Shown here one piece after another: positions 20,195-31,070 of a DNA stretch of 64,000 nucleotides. Under the pieces are notes generated by a model. That model ran no database searches. It saw only the letters and a list, made by a program, of their open reading frames with translations, and had not been told where the DNA came from. The stretch covers positions 38,468,546 to 38,532,545 of the forward strand of contig NC_052349.1 of assembly GCF_009727055.1 (NCBI RefSeq), given 5' to 3'. The stretch is from Benincasa hispida (lineage: Eukaryota > Streptophyta > Magnoliopsida > Cucurbitales > Cucurbitaceae). Every line of letters starts with the position of its first letter. Position 1 is the stretch's first letter. The position numbers and the translations under genes are program-made.

Positions 20195-21106
20195 ATGTTT
20201 CTTATCTGAAGAAACCCGATCTGTGGCTGGTATCATTAATCAAATCTTGCAATGTGCTCTAGATCTCCGATGTTGTTTTACTGGTGACATGTGGAATACT
20301 CAAGTTGATAATGCAGCTTCTCCAAGGAGACTTTCTGGGATCAACAAGTCTCAGGTAAATTATTTAAGTAGAGATTCCTTTTCACGACCATGAAATGGTA
20401 AGGAGCAATAAATTTTAATTTTGCTTCACACTTCAAATCTAGGGCAAATGTCCAAAATTTACTAGTATGTCCCTGTTCAAATCTCCCTTGATCGTACCTT
20501 GTAAAAACTTTAGTGTAGTTTTATGGAAAGCCATTTATTAAAATATGCACGAAAGAGAAGTCATCTTCTTCTTGCATTGTATGTCATTTGGAATTCACTT
20601 CCTGTTCTCCTTGTGTTTGACTTGACATGACAACTGTCTTTGACTATCATGTTCATTACGTTTATTTTATCATTTAGAAATGCGAAATGTAACTTTTGAA
20701 TCAACTAAAGTACTCCTTAATTCTCCAATCTTGAGATCACTTGACATTTATCAATATAGTAGTGAAAATGTCTTGTAAAACCTTCTTTGCCAAACATGCT
20801 CTGGTTGGTGCTTGGTAGAAATTGACAAATACAATGTCTATTACTCATCGTAGCTGGAAAATATATAATACCCTTTCCTGTTATTATTTTAAAATGAGAA
20901 TTGATAAGGAGGCTAAACTGTATGTCATCTTACAGATACTTGCAGTAAAGAAGAGATTTGACAAAAACATGAAGGAATTGCACCTATTTTATTTGAAGTC
21001 ACCTAAGGTTGGAGAGTTTGGGCTATCTCGACTTTGGGAATCTCTCGATTACAACTATCACTACTCTGACACTAGTAATGAAATGAGTTACGCTTTCTCA
21101 GTCTAA
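20195..21106 (+). CDS. Gamma-tubulin complex component, last two exons (partial)
   Basis: Two exons: 20195-20354 (acceptor TTTTGCAG, donor CAG|GTAAAT, first base completing a codon) and 20936-21106 (acceptor TTACAG, stop TAA at 21104). They read CFLSEETRSVAGIINQILQC... and ILAVKKRFDKNMKELHL...GLSRLWESLDYNYHYSD. The first part resembles the helix preceding the C-terminal core of Spc97/Spc98 (GCP) proteins. The ending fits the conserved GCP tail, where Leu-rich helices are followed by an 'RLDFNxYY' type motif. GCP proteins form the gamma-tubulin ring complexes that nucleate microtubules. I lean to the GCP5/GCP6 type, but this is from memory of motifs. Earlier exons are not in the window; the 20-kb transposon block lies upstream, so the gene either has a giant intron or is broken there. 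Confidence 0.6.
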
Positions 21107-22277
21107 TGGTAAATTTCAAACCATAAAATATGGTTTCGAAACAAAAGGAGTGATTGAGTCCGACTCAAGCGAGTGAGTGAGGTCTTTGTAATGTTTGTAA
21201 CATTGAATTAGAAGATTCGAGGTGGGGTAGTTTCTACGACACTTGAATGTTTGTTATTAGAACCACGTTGCATTCAAGATGTCTTAGTGATGATGCTATG
21301 TTGGCCCTTTACACAAAGGACTGGTTTTTGTAATGAGTGTAGTAATGTTATTACTTTGGTCTTTCTGTTTCATGAGTGAAGTGTGAAGATGGATGTCTTT
21401 CTTGTTTATAGAAAATTAGTCTCTTGTCTTCTTGTGCTCTCTTTGAAAACAAAACTGATATTGCACTGTTTGATATAGTGTGTAAGATAGTATCACTGAA
21501 TTTCTTTAGTGGGATTGTTTGGTTTGGTCAAATTTTTTTCCCCAGCTGGAACCAAACCAAAAAGAAGTTTTGTAGCCAACCAAGACCAAACTGCTTTAGA
21601 GGCCTATAAGAAATCAGAAGTTTTGTTCTCTCCCTTTACTTATCAAAAACACCTGATTTAAAATTTCTCCTTGGGAGATTACTCTCAGAAACGGCTAAGA
21701 ATGCATAAATCAGTTAAGATAGGTACTAAAATATTTTTTAAATTAGAAAGGATTTTTTTTTCATTGATATGATAAAAAGGAATAAGTTAAAAGTTCACCA
21801 TTGATCCTGAAACTTTCACAAAATAGTGATTTATTCCTTAAACTTTCAATAGTATTGATTTGGTCTTTGTACACCGAAAATGATAAGGATTTAGTCTTTC
21901 TATTAAAAATTTGGTTAACTTGAATCGGAATGGTCACTTGTACGCTAAAATAAAAGCCACATAGAAGAAAACAAATAACAAGTTTATGATTAGGCCACTT
22001 TAAATAAATTTGGAAAAAAATGAAGATTGGCGTACACAAGAAGCTAAAGAATTATCGATATTTCTCCATTATCTCTTTTGCCTCTTGAGAAATTTGAAGA
22101 GAAGTTTTGTGCGGTTTGCAATCAGCGTCCTATTTGATTTGTCTAGTTTAGTTTGAATTTTCTTCCCTTTTTTGTGTTCTTGAAATTATTTAAGGTGATT
22201 TGTCTGCGGTTTGGTTTTATTTGAAACGATATTTATTGAAAACGAAGGGTTGATTCTTTTTCTTTTTGGGATCATAT
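21107..22277. other. 3' flank and AT-rich intergenic DNA
   Basis: Probably 3' UTR of the GCP gene at first. At 21780-21960 there is a dispersed plant repeat type ('CCTTAAACTTTCAATA', 'TTTGGTCTTTGTAC'). No coding sequence is recognised. Confidence 0.5.
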
Positions 22278-22520
22278 TATTTGGGACTATTGCGAATATA
22301 ACAATCAGGTCCAAAATATTAGCAGTGCAGAAGAATTTGCAGATATAGCAACATATAAATCAAGCTCTCGAAGTTACTCGATGATAAATTATATCGTTGA
22401 TAATCAATCAATGATATAGTCTATCGTTGATAGGAGTCTGTCAACGTTAAAGTCTATCATTGATGAATTTTTCTATATTTGCAATTTTTTTTAAAATATT
22501 GCTATGCACTTAATCGTTAG
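22278..22520. repeat. Short dispersed element with CTATCNNTGATAG core
   Basis: It starts around GGGACTATTGCGAATATAAC, contains TATCGTTGATA and CTATCATTGATG copies, and ends TTTGCAATTTTTTTTAAAAT. A related unit lies at 54570-54720 (ACAAATATAGCAAAATG...TTATATTTGTAAATATTT), so this is a repeat family that carries the palindrome in its centre. Confidence 0.55.
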
Positions 22521-23960
22521 CCTTAGCTACCCATTGCAATTACCTTTTTATTTATATATTTTATATTTTAGGATATTTGTAATAGATAGTATAATAAGAG
22601 AAAAAATCTAAAAATATATTATATCTTTAAAATATTTGTAAATATGAATGAGATGCTAGTCAATCTTTGATTTTTTTTAAAAAATTTCCAATTTCGCTCT
22701 CCTTTGTCTTGTCTTATTGCACACATTTTTTTAGTCTTTTTATTTTCTTTCATTTCCTTCTTTTTTTCTATTCTTTTTTTTATTTTTATTTTCTTTCCTT
22801 TCTCTGGTTTTTGCTCATTCTTTTTCTTTCTGTTTCTTTTTTTAATTTTTCTTTCATAAGTGACTTAACACCAACAAACTAATCATCAAGTTTGATTATT
22901 ATAACAAATAATAAATATAAATAGCAAATGAAAATCTATTAGTGATAGCCACTAATATTTTCCATCACTGATAGCTTAATCTTTAATTATATTTTCATAG
23001 TTAATAGCCACTTATAGAAATCTATCATTAATAGCCAACTTAGTGAATTTAATTAATAAAGTTGAATCTCAAACTAAAATGTAAGTGGAATGCCTAGAAG
23101 TTATCACTATAGCATATTTATCAGTGATAGAAGCTATCATCGAAAAGAAAATTGACTTATAAATGTTTAGGAAGGACAAGAAAGGGGCAAAAAGGTGTTC
23201 AGTGGCTATGATTGATAGAAGCTACTACTGATAGTATGTTATCAGTGATAGAAGCTAATACTAATAGCATGTTATCGATGATAGAAGCTACCCGATAGTA
23301 TATTATCCGTGATAGAAGCTACCTGATAGCACGTTATCATTGATAGAGAACTATCACCGATAACATGATATCAGTGAGATCATTGATAGCATCTTATCAA
23401 TGATGTTATCAGTGAAAGAAGCTATCACTGATAACCACAATATGAGTGATGTTAGTGGTATCGGTGATAGAACTTTGGTGATATCTATATATCGAGTTTC
23501 TTTCAAAGATGATAACCAGTTATAGAAGTCTATCATTGATAGCCTTAAGTGTTAATATTTCAAGGTTGATTCTAATTGATGAAAGTTTATCAGTGATAGC
23601 GACTGATAGTTACTATCAGTGATAGCCATGATAAAATATTATTAGTGATAGTTACTGTGGTAATCAAAGTTGTTGGTCTTCTTTCAAAGTTGATCATTAT
23701 TTATAAATCTATCATTGATAACCACTGATAGCATTAAGTATTGATATTTCAAGGTTGATTCCAACTGAAGAAGTGAATCAATGATAGCTACTGATAATTG
23801 ATAGTAAATTAAAAGGTAATATTTTAATATTGTATTATTTTTTCTCAAGTTGAAAGCTATCGTTGATAGCAACTATTATCGATAGCAATTGATAAAAGTT
23901 ATCAGCATAGCAGCTATCAGTGGCTATCACTGATAGCTGTTATCAGTGATAGCTTTTAAT
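22380..23960. repeat. Field of palindromic CTATCANTGATAG repeats
   Basis: About 25 exact or near-exact copies of TATCA-N-TGATA palindromes lie here. They include CTATCATTGATAG at 23530-23542, CTATCAGTGATAG near 23613 and CTATCACTGATAG near 23924. Density is highest from 23100 to 23960. Spacing is irregular. A longer unit is repeated at an offset of about 182-189 bp (TCTTTCAAAG at 23498 and 23680; TTTCAAGGTTGATT at 23558 and 23747). Confidence 0.9.
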
Positions 23961-24289
23961 TTGAGAAAACTGGGAAGAAGCGAACAAAATGATGGCTAGG
24001 CATGAGTTTTTTTAGTCTTTTTATCATTTTTTGATCTATATATGCAATTATTTTATCTTTGTACTACATATTCTATTATTTTGGGTTTGAATTCTATTTA
24101 TGCAATTAGCCCTGTATTTTATTGGTTTCATTGAATGAATGAAAAGAGACTATTGTTCAAAGCTTCAAACTCCAAAAGGCCCGAACGAAAACCAGACATA
24201 AGATAATAATTAAAAAAAAAAAACATTGACAAAGTATCACCAAAGTAATCATTAAGCTTAAATTACTATTGTATTTCGATAGCATTTTA

Positions 24290-24576
24290 GGCCATGTTTA
24301 ATAACCATGTCATTTTTTTTTTTTTTGGATTATGAAAATTAAGTCCATTTCTTCCTATTTCTTACAATGATTTGCATCTTTCTTGAGTACAATGGTTGAA
24401 TTCCTAGATAAACTTTAAAACAATTTTTTTTAAAAGCTACTTTTTTTTTTTGTTTTCAAAATTTGGCTTGGTTTTTTAAACCATGTAGATAACAAAAGAA
24501 GAAATTTAGATGTGAAAATAATGTCTATGGGTTTAATTTTCAAAAATAAATAACAAGAAACCAAATGGTTAGGGCC
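24290..24576. mobile_element. Foldback MITE-like element
   Basis: The ends are inverted: GGCCATGTTTAATAACCAT at the left against reverse complement GGCCCTAACCATTTGGTTTC at the right, with internal TTTTGAAAATTAAG/CTTAATTTTC-type complementarity. This matches a very common plant repeat with 'AACCATTTGGTTTTTTG' ends. No coding capacity. Confidence 0.6.
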
Positions 24577-24720
24577 TTGATTTTTAGTTTTTAAAAATTA
24601 AGGTTATAAATGCTACTTCCACTACCTATTGATTTTTTTTAATTATTTATTATTATTATATACTTATTAAGAGCGTTTTAAAAAACCAAGCCAAGTTTTG
24701 AAAACCATAAAAATCAAGTT

Positions 24721-25012
24721 GCTTTTGATAACCATTTAGATTTTAGTTTTTTGTTTTTGAAAATTAAGCCTGCAGACACCGGTTCCATCTATTGGTTTCT
24801 ATGGTTTGTTGTCTATATTTTAGGAGTGTGTTCAAAATCAAAGTCAAGTTTTGAAAATTGAAAAAAGTAGTTTTCAAAAACTTGTTTTTTGTTTTTGGAA
24901 ATTGGCTAAGAATTCAAATGCTTAGATAGAAAATAAGAAAATCATGAGTAAGAACTAGAGAGAAAATAAGTACAGATTTCAAAAATAAAAAGCAAAATGG
25001 TTACTAAATGAG
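24721..25012. mobile_element. Second copy of the same foldback MITE-like family
   Basis: Left end GCTTTTGATAACCATTTAG and right end GCAAAATGGTTACTAAATGA are imperfect inverted repeats. The interior shares TTTGTTTTTGAAAATTAAGCC with the neighbour at 24290-24576. Confidence 0.55.
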
Positions 25013-25679
25013 GTATTAGTTCTAAAATTTTCTATTTTTTCCTTTTTTTTTTTTTGAATTTTACTAAAAATTCAAGAAATTAGACGAGAAATATGAAAAC
25101 TATGTTATAGAAGTTGTAAAATAACAAACACAATTTTTAAAAATCAAATATAAAATAGTTACGAAATGGGACATAAATTTTGATTTTAGTATCTTTATAG
25201 TAGTTTTTTAATTAAAAAAAAATAACATAAGCATCCATCTAACAGTAATAGAAAGTTGTGTTAATAAGATGTGAGATGCCATATAAATGAAAATTTTCAT
25301 AAATAACATTAAAAATTTTCTTCTTTCACAATTAGCACTCCTTTTAGCAAATTGTTATAATACTTATTATCAGTCTTTCCTGGCTGAGACTAACTTTGGG
25401 ATTTGCATTTTTTTCATTGTACATCGATTTTTTTGGACTTTCTCGATAAAATCTCAATCAGGACGAAATGTGTAATCTTGACCAAATCTTACCTAATCTT
25501 TTCTAATCTTCTTCAAATTTCCTATTAATTATTCAAGTTAGACTTTTCTAAGTCTTTATTATTCAAATCAATAATCTTCCTAAAACTTTATCGTCCCATA
25601 AGAGAGGCTTAGAGTGTTTTTAGAAGAAGAAAATTCATAAAAACAAACAGAATTAGGTACATCAACCATGCTCATAAAG
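25013..25679. other. AT-rich intergenic DNA
   Basis: Long A and T runs and short ATTTTTAAA-type words. I see no gene, RNA or clear element. Confidence 0.5.
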
Positions 25680-26110
25680 GGCTGAGGACATCCCATAAAG
25701 GAAATTATCCACCCCAAGAAAAGCCTCCATCCTCCATATTGGAGGAGGGAGGTTGATAAAAAAGAGAACTAATAGCATCCCTAGCAAGGAGATAGGCAAC
25801 TTTGTTGCCATAATGATTACACTTGACAAAAGAAATGATCTTCATGATAGGAGCTTTGTCGAGGATCAACTCGACCACGTTCTTTGTTTCGGAGAGGTCT
25901 TCATAAAGATTATTAAGAGCATTGATAATCTCCAACGAATCAGCTTTCACGAGAAGCGGGATGAGTATCCTACCAGAGCAAAGCTTCCAAAATAGCTTTA
26001 CCTTCCAAAGCTTTAATGGGCCATTTTCAAGTAATAGACTTAAAACTGGTGCAAATAGGAGAGCCTCAAGAGTCATGCACGATCCGTCTCACGCCACCTA
26101 TATTCGGGAA
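25680..26110 (-). pseudogene. LINE-associated RNase H-like fragment
   Basis: The minus-strand frame 26076-25705 reads ADSLEIINALNNLYEDLSET, then VELILDKAPIMKIISFVKCN, then NKVAYLLARDAIS. This matches the RNase H fold (RVT_3) found at the end of plant LINE polyproteins, where a D-S-x-x-x-I-x-x-L block and a final 'N..A..LA..A' block are typical. The upstream catalytic part is degenerate. It is an isolated relic. Confidence 0.65.
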
Positions 26111-26329
26111 GTAAAACCTCTGAAGTTATTCCATCTCCTTTTCTAAGAATAAAGTGTTTATTTTTAAGAATGGTATAGAGATTGGTTTTGGTTCAATAGA
26201 AAATAACTTGTATGTACTAAGGTCGTTAATCACAAAAGCCTTGCTTAATATTGAAATGTTCAAAACAACAACTGTAAAAAGACCAACAGTTTCTCCTAAA
26301 GAAAATACTCATCTTTGGCATCTAAGCTG

Positions 26330-26560
26330 GTGTATTCCGTAGACAGAGAAAAACATATGGAACACTTGAGAATTGTGGTACAGATACTACGAGAAAATAA
26401 ATTATATTCTAAGTTTAGCAAATGTGATTTTTGGTTGGATCAAATAGTGTTCTTAGGCCACGTAGTATCTACTACAAGGGTCAGCACGAATCCTCAAAAA
26501 ATAGAAGTGATAGTAGGATGGGAGCGACCTGCCATGGTGTCAGAGGTTGATAATATTGTT
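26330..26560 (+). pseudogene. Ty3/gypsy reverse transcriptase fragment
   Basis: The plus-strand frame reads KHMEHLRIVVQILRENKLYS, KFSKCDFWLDQIVFLGHVVS, then NPQKIEVIVGWERP. This is the end of the gypsy RT domain just after the catalytic motif (family: HxxHLxxVLxxLRxxxLYAK...FLGHxVS). Only about 75 residues survive, and the sequence changes at about 26565 into unrelated DNA just before an LTR begins. Confidence 0.85.
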
Positions 26561-26595
26561 CCTGCCAAACTTGTTGTGTTAACTTGTGTTGTTCA

Positions 26596-27308
26596 TGTTG
26601 GGATTGGTGTCCTAATTCTCTGGAGCCTCGTTGTTTGTGATATATACACATTGTTATGAATAAAATAAGAGTTATTTCATTATGGAATTTACTCATATCC
26701 AATATTGGTTATCGTATGTAAACTTAAGCATGTATATGAGATATATAAGTGGATCATGCCTTAAGTGATAACCTAAATAGGCCTGTAATATAAGGATTAA
26801 GGTGGGATACCTGATCCTGGTGACATTACGGATACAACCCGCTTTGTAGAGGTTTGCAAGTATTATGAACTACTACAGATGGTAGATCCTGACCATTCAT
26901 GTGGAGACAGCGAGCGGAGGTGTCCTATACAAAGAGTTTGTATAAGACCGGACCACGAGATGATTCGTCTCTGTATATAACACCGTTGATATTGGATACT
27001 TACATCTCACCTAAACGACCATAGGTGACATGACTACAATCCTGAGTGTTTTGGGAACTTCTGCCTTTGAGGCCAGTCCTTTGATTAGTATGGGTGAGAG
27101 TGGCCAGATTGCCAACTCAACGTGCCTACCTTTTTGAGGACTTGTCTGATATGGGAGCTGGGAACTCAATCCACAAGATGGAATTCACTTTTTTCCCGAA
27201 TCAGGGATAAGTAAAGAGATTGCTCCCTTAAGGGCTAATTCTGAGGCTCGAACATAGTGGCATAACTTCTCTTTGGAGAAGAAGACTCAGTCATAGTAGG
27301 ACTATGAC
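26596..27308 (+). repeat. Long-LTR fragment, TGTTGGG family, copy A
   Basis: It begins TGTTGGGATTGGTGTCC and matches 31071-31792 over its whole length (for example CTTAAGCATGTATATG, GGGATACCTGATCCTGG, GATTAGTATGGGTGAGAGTG). It breaks off after GTAGGACTATGAC. The copy at 31071 continues for about 700 bp more. Confidence 0.75.
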
Positions 27309-27519
27309 TGAAATTTGGAACTATCCTTCCACTACTCATGGAAATCCTCACGTCCAATTTTCTTTAGTTTCATACTGTTGTCCATACAAAACTTGTCATT
27401 GGAAGTACTGGGATTAATTATTTGAATTTTATTGACCATGTTACTTTTATTGAAACTTGTTGAACTCAAAATAAGGAAGGAAAAAAAAGATGGTTCAACC
27501 GTTCCTATATTTTTATGAT

Positions 27520-27900
27520 TTTTGAAAAATAGCTACAATAAGAGATGCCAAATATCTGAGGCAGTTTCTCTTCCAGTGACCGTCTTGGTTGCAATGGAAA
27601 TACTTTCCTTTGTCAACCCTCACTGGTTGCCTACCCCTTTGAACAACAACTTCTGGGTTAGTAGCAGCCTTCCTCTTTCCACCCTTTTTCTTTTTCTACT
27701 TTTTAGTACCGGAGGAAGAAGGTGCAGACTTAGTTCCAGAGATTGAACCTTCATGGAACTTTTTGGATGATAAAGCAACATTTGCTTCACCCTTCTTCTC
27801 CTTGCTTTTCAACAAGGATTGGAAAGTCTACAGCTCGTTGAGCAGAGTAGTCAGGTTGTAGTCAATCCTATGATGATTTTGTAGGTCTCGAGTATACAAG
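27520..27900 (-). pseudogene. Copia gag fragment with mutated zinc knuckle
   Basis: On the minus strand the reading is FQSLLKSKEKKGEANVA, then KRKAATNP, then KGKYFHCNQDGHWKRNC. Copia gag proteins of this type have a CX2CX4HX4C knuckle (KGKCFHCNQDGHWKRNC). Here the first Cys codon TGT has become TAT (Tyr). An in-frame stop lies upstream. It is a relic of a different copia lineage from that at 1-18408. Confidence 0.7.
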
Positions 27901-29085
27901 AGGTTGAATGAAGCGTTGGGACGAAAAGATGATAAAACGATCAAGATAGGAGCTAAATTGCACAAAAGGGGAAAGAAGGCCAAAGAATTACAAATCTACC
28001 CCAGCCGGAGCGTTGCGCAACGCTAGAAGACAAAGGTTCATCAACCGTCCAAATTATGAAATTTCAGTCTTAAAGTGAGTTTTTCCTAAATCTCTGTTAA
28101 TATTGGACATTGTGGTTGCTTTTTATATTTAATTATTGTACCAATTATGCAACTATCAATGGATTTTGTCAATTTGTATTCAATTATTGTACCAATTATA
28201 CAACTGTTAGTGGATTTCTTGAAAAATTTCACCATCCATGAGTAGGTAATTCTTTTTGTTGGGGAATTATATAGATTGACACTTTCTTGAGACTTTTCTT
28301 TGAATTTCTTTTATGTAGTTACTTTCTTTTGAATGTTCTTGATGAGATTTCAAATAAAATTAATTAAGAATGAATTGACAACTCAAGACTAATCAATTTT
28401 TGTATGCAAAACTTACATAGTTCTATAACAAATTTGTAATTAGGATTGAATTAATTAATGATCTTGTTAGAAAATATGGACTTCTTTTCCTCTTTTCTTT
28501 AAAGAACATATTAATTCAGAACATTCATACAATCAATCTTGAATTTCCAGTCTTTTGATTTCAAAATTTGGCATAGTTAAGAAAACCCATGAGTTTAATG
28601 CAATTTAGGGATTAATTGTGAAATGTCTTTAGGAAACAATTAAGACCTAGATTAGGGTTAATTGTTAAATTAGTTAATTAGAGCAATAGGGATTTATCCT
28701 TAATGAACTATTGAATAATCTAATTGCATGATTCTCTGTTAAGTTAATGATAGAATTGCCTAGTTTACATAAAATCCCCAAGATTTCATTTTCCATTGAA
28801 TCTTATCTCATAAACTCTCTTATTTCTCTCATTACTAGATTTCTTATATCAAATCTTGCTTTTCATTTAGTCGTTTTTTGTTCTTAAAAACAAACAATTC
28901 CCCTGTTTAATCTTTTGTATTTTGGAATTCAGTTAGCCTATTTTGGCCAATTAATAGATGTTTTCTTGGGATTGACTTCTTACTCTACTATTGTTATGTG
29001 CTAGTTTTAGTTGTAGTTAGAGTATTATAAATTTTATTTGTTCTGAGTAAGATAGAATTCACAACACCTATTTTAGCCCAAACAA
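27901..29085. repeat. Probable LTR remnant, non-coding
   Basis: No gene is seen. The 28009-28024 palindrome AGCGTTGCGCAACGCT lies in sequence resembling the LTR edge of gypsy-type elements. Later words such as CTTGGGATTGACTTCTTACT and TACTATTGTTATGTGC are typical LTR-like text, but I cannot find both LTRs. Confidence 0.35.
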
Positions 29086-30560
29086 ACCCTAAAGAAAAGA
29101 AGAAGAGAGAAAAGAAACTTCCTGCAAAACCACCACACGTTAGTGATTGTTCGCAGAATTTAAGGAGAATGAAGTTATTTTCCCTCCTTAATTTTGAAAT
29201 TTAAAAATAAATAAAAAGAATTTAATTTAATTATATATATATATATATATTATATATATATATATATATTATATACACACACACACACAACTAACTTATT
29301 ATATGTATATATAACTATATGTTATATCATATAATACATAACCTATAGTTTTTATATTGTATCAAATACAATATAACCTATAGTTTTAATTCTCTCAATA
29401 ATGCATGATATTTAATATAAATCACATCTATACTAAATTCAATTATATGAATCTTATTCAATTAGTATTTGAATCATATTCAAATTTTTAATTCCTATCT
29501 AAATAAACTTTATATTATAATGTATTGAATACATTATATTAATTATATCATATATAATTAATTTAAATTAATTATATTACATATAATTAATTCCCTCAAT
29601 TAATTTGAAAATTTTAAATTAATCCAAAATTAATTCTCAATAATCCTTGTTGAGCTATAGATGAGACCTTATGACTTGTAAATTAAGCTCCAGTGGTACT
29701 TGAATAATTAATTAAACTCCTTTAGTTAAATTATTTAACATCCATTAATTGTCGATTACTCCACTAAAGATCGATAGAAGCACTCTTTGCACTATAGATA
29801 TATTTCTTTGTCCATTGGATATAATCAGTCAACAATGCGATGGCCCTTCACAAATTACTCGTAAGTACAGTTGGGCCAAAATTACCGTTTTGCCCCTATA
29901 GTTACACCTAACTCCTTAAGTACCACTGATCCCTCTAATGAACAATTAAGTTATAGTTCAACTATGACCAAAGCCCTCTTGGGCCAAAAGAGGGTATGAT
30001 GTCACATTGTTCAAGCCCCAGAATCATCCCTTAAGGAAACAATTTATTTACTTACCCAAACATTAGAGAATGAGTGAATTTCGTCTTGTGTAGTTGTGTT
30101 CCCAACTCCCTAATAAGACGAATTCTCAGAATTGTAGGCTTATTGAGTCGGCGATCTAACCACTCTCACTCATACAAATCAAAGGACCGTTTTCATAGGC
30201 AGGAGTTCACAACTCACTCAGGATTCAAGTCATCTTGGTGAAATGTATATCTCTATTATTAATGACGTTATATAATGAGACTAGTTATTTTGTGGTCTAA
30301 TCTTATACAAACTCCTTTGTATAGAACACCCCCGCTCATATGTCTCTACATGAATGATCAAGATCATATCATTTGTAGCACTTTACAACAGTTGTAACAT
30401 CTATAAAACAAGTCATATTCGCAGTGTTACTAGAATAAGGTACCCAATCTTATCCATATACTACAGACCATTTAGGTTATCACTTAAACATGATCTACCT
30501 ATATGTCTCTACATACATGTTTAAGCTGCAGAAGATGTAAATCACGAATTCTACATTTTC
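29086..30560 (-). repeat. Long-LTR copy B, inverted
   Basis: On the minus strand this follows the order of 31071-32480 (CTTAAACATGTATGTAG, AGTGATAACCTAAATGG, TATGAGTGAGAGTGG, then AGCTCAACAAGGATTATTGAG). It ends with TTCTCTCTTCTTCTTTTCTTT near 29110. It is diverged, with extra AT-rich sequence inside. It faces copy C head to head across 510 bp. Confidence 0.65.
29231..29290. repeat. (AT)n(AC)n microsatellite
   Basis: Two runs of AT dinucleotides followed by ACACACACACAC, inside long-LTR copy B. Confidence 0.95.
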
Positions 30561-31070
30561 CATATAAGTATGTTTAGCCATGAGGATATTATGTTCATTA
30601 ATTGATAAGTGGAAATCTATGGTTTAATTACAGGGAATTACGAATGAAGGAAAGAAAAAAAAAAAGAATAAAGAAATTTCTTAATGGAACTTGGCTGAAA
30701 AGCATTAAGATATTGCTGGGTGAGGTGGCGGTTTGATATTCATTCATGAGAAGCGGCCGGAAGTATAAAAGGAAGATGAACTTCAGAAGCTCGGTTTTGG
30801 CAAATGATTATAGCGAATTAAGTAAGATCAGTGCCATTTGAAAGCTAGGAGAATCTAGTTTCTGAGGTTGGGTTTCTGGAGGAAGATCTCATAGAAAGAA
30901 GGACGAAAAGTAAAGAAATTGCAGAAAGGCCAGATTCTCGGATTGATCAAGACTAGGGGTGAAGATTGGAAGCTCCAGGCTAAATTACAAGGAGTTTAAG
31001 GCTGAAATTTTAAGATAAGGAAGTTAACTCAATTCTAAACAAGTTTGTAGAAGAAAGTTTCTTGAAAAGA
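30561..31070. other. Unassigned spacer between inverted LTRs
   Basis: Mixed-composition DNA with GGAAGATGAA and AGAAAG-rich stretches. It could be the 5' untranslated part of a retroelement. No protein or RNA is recognised. Confidence 0.4.

Noticed and set aside
20195..21106. Reading the terminal exons as another kinase or LINE gene
   Set aside because: Proper splice signals, a shared frame and the GCP-type C-terminal tail favour a gamma-tubulin complex protein. The subfamily remains open.
22667..22882. 71-residue frame of Phe and Ser
   Set aside because: It comes from a pyrimidine-rich low-complexity tract.
23530..23542. Functional tet operator or a vector insert
   Set aside because: Only the 13-bp core agrees. 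The outer operator bases differ and no other vector or Tn10 sequence is nearby.
22380..23960. CRISPR-like array of palindromic repeats
   Set aside because: Spacing is irregular, repeats are short and degenerate, there are no cas genes, and the DNA is a plant nuclear sequence.
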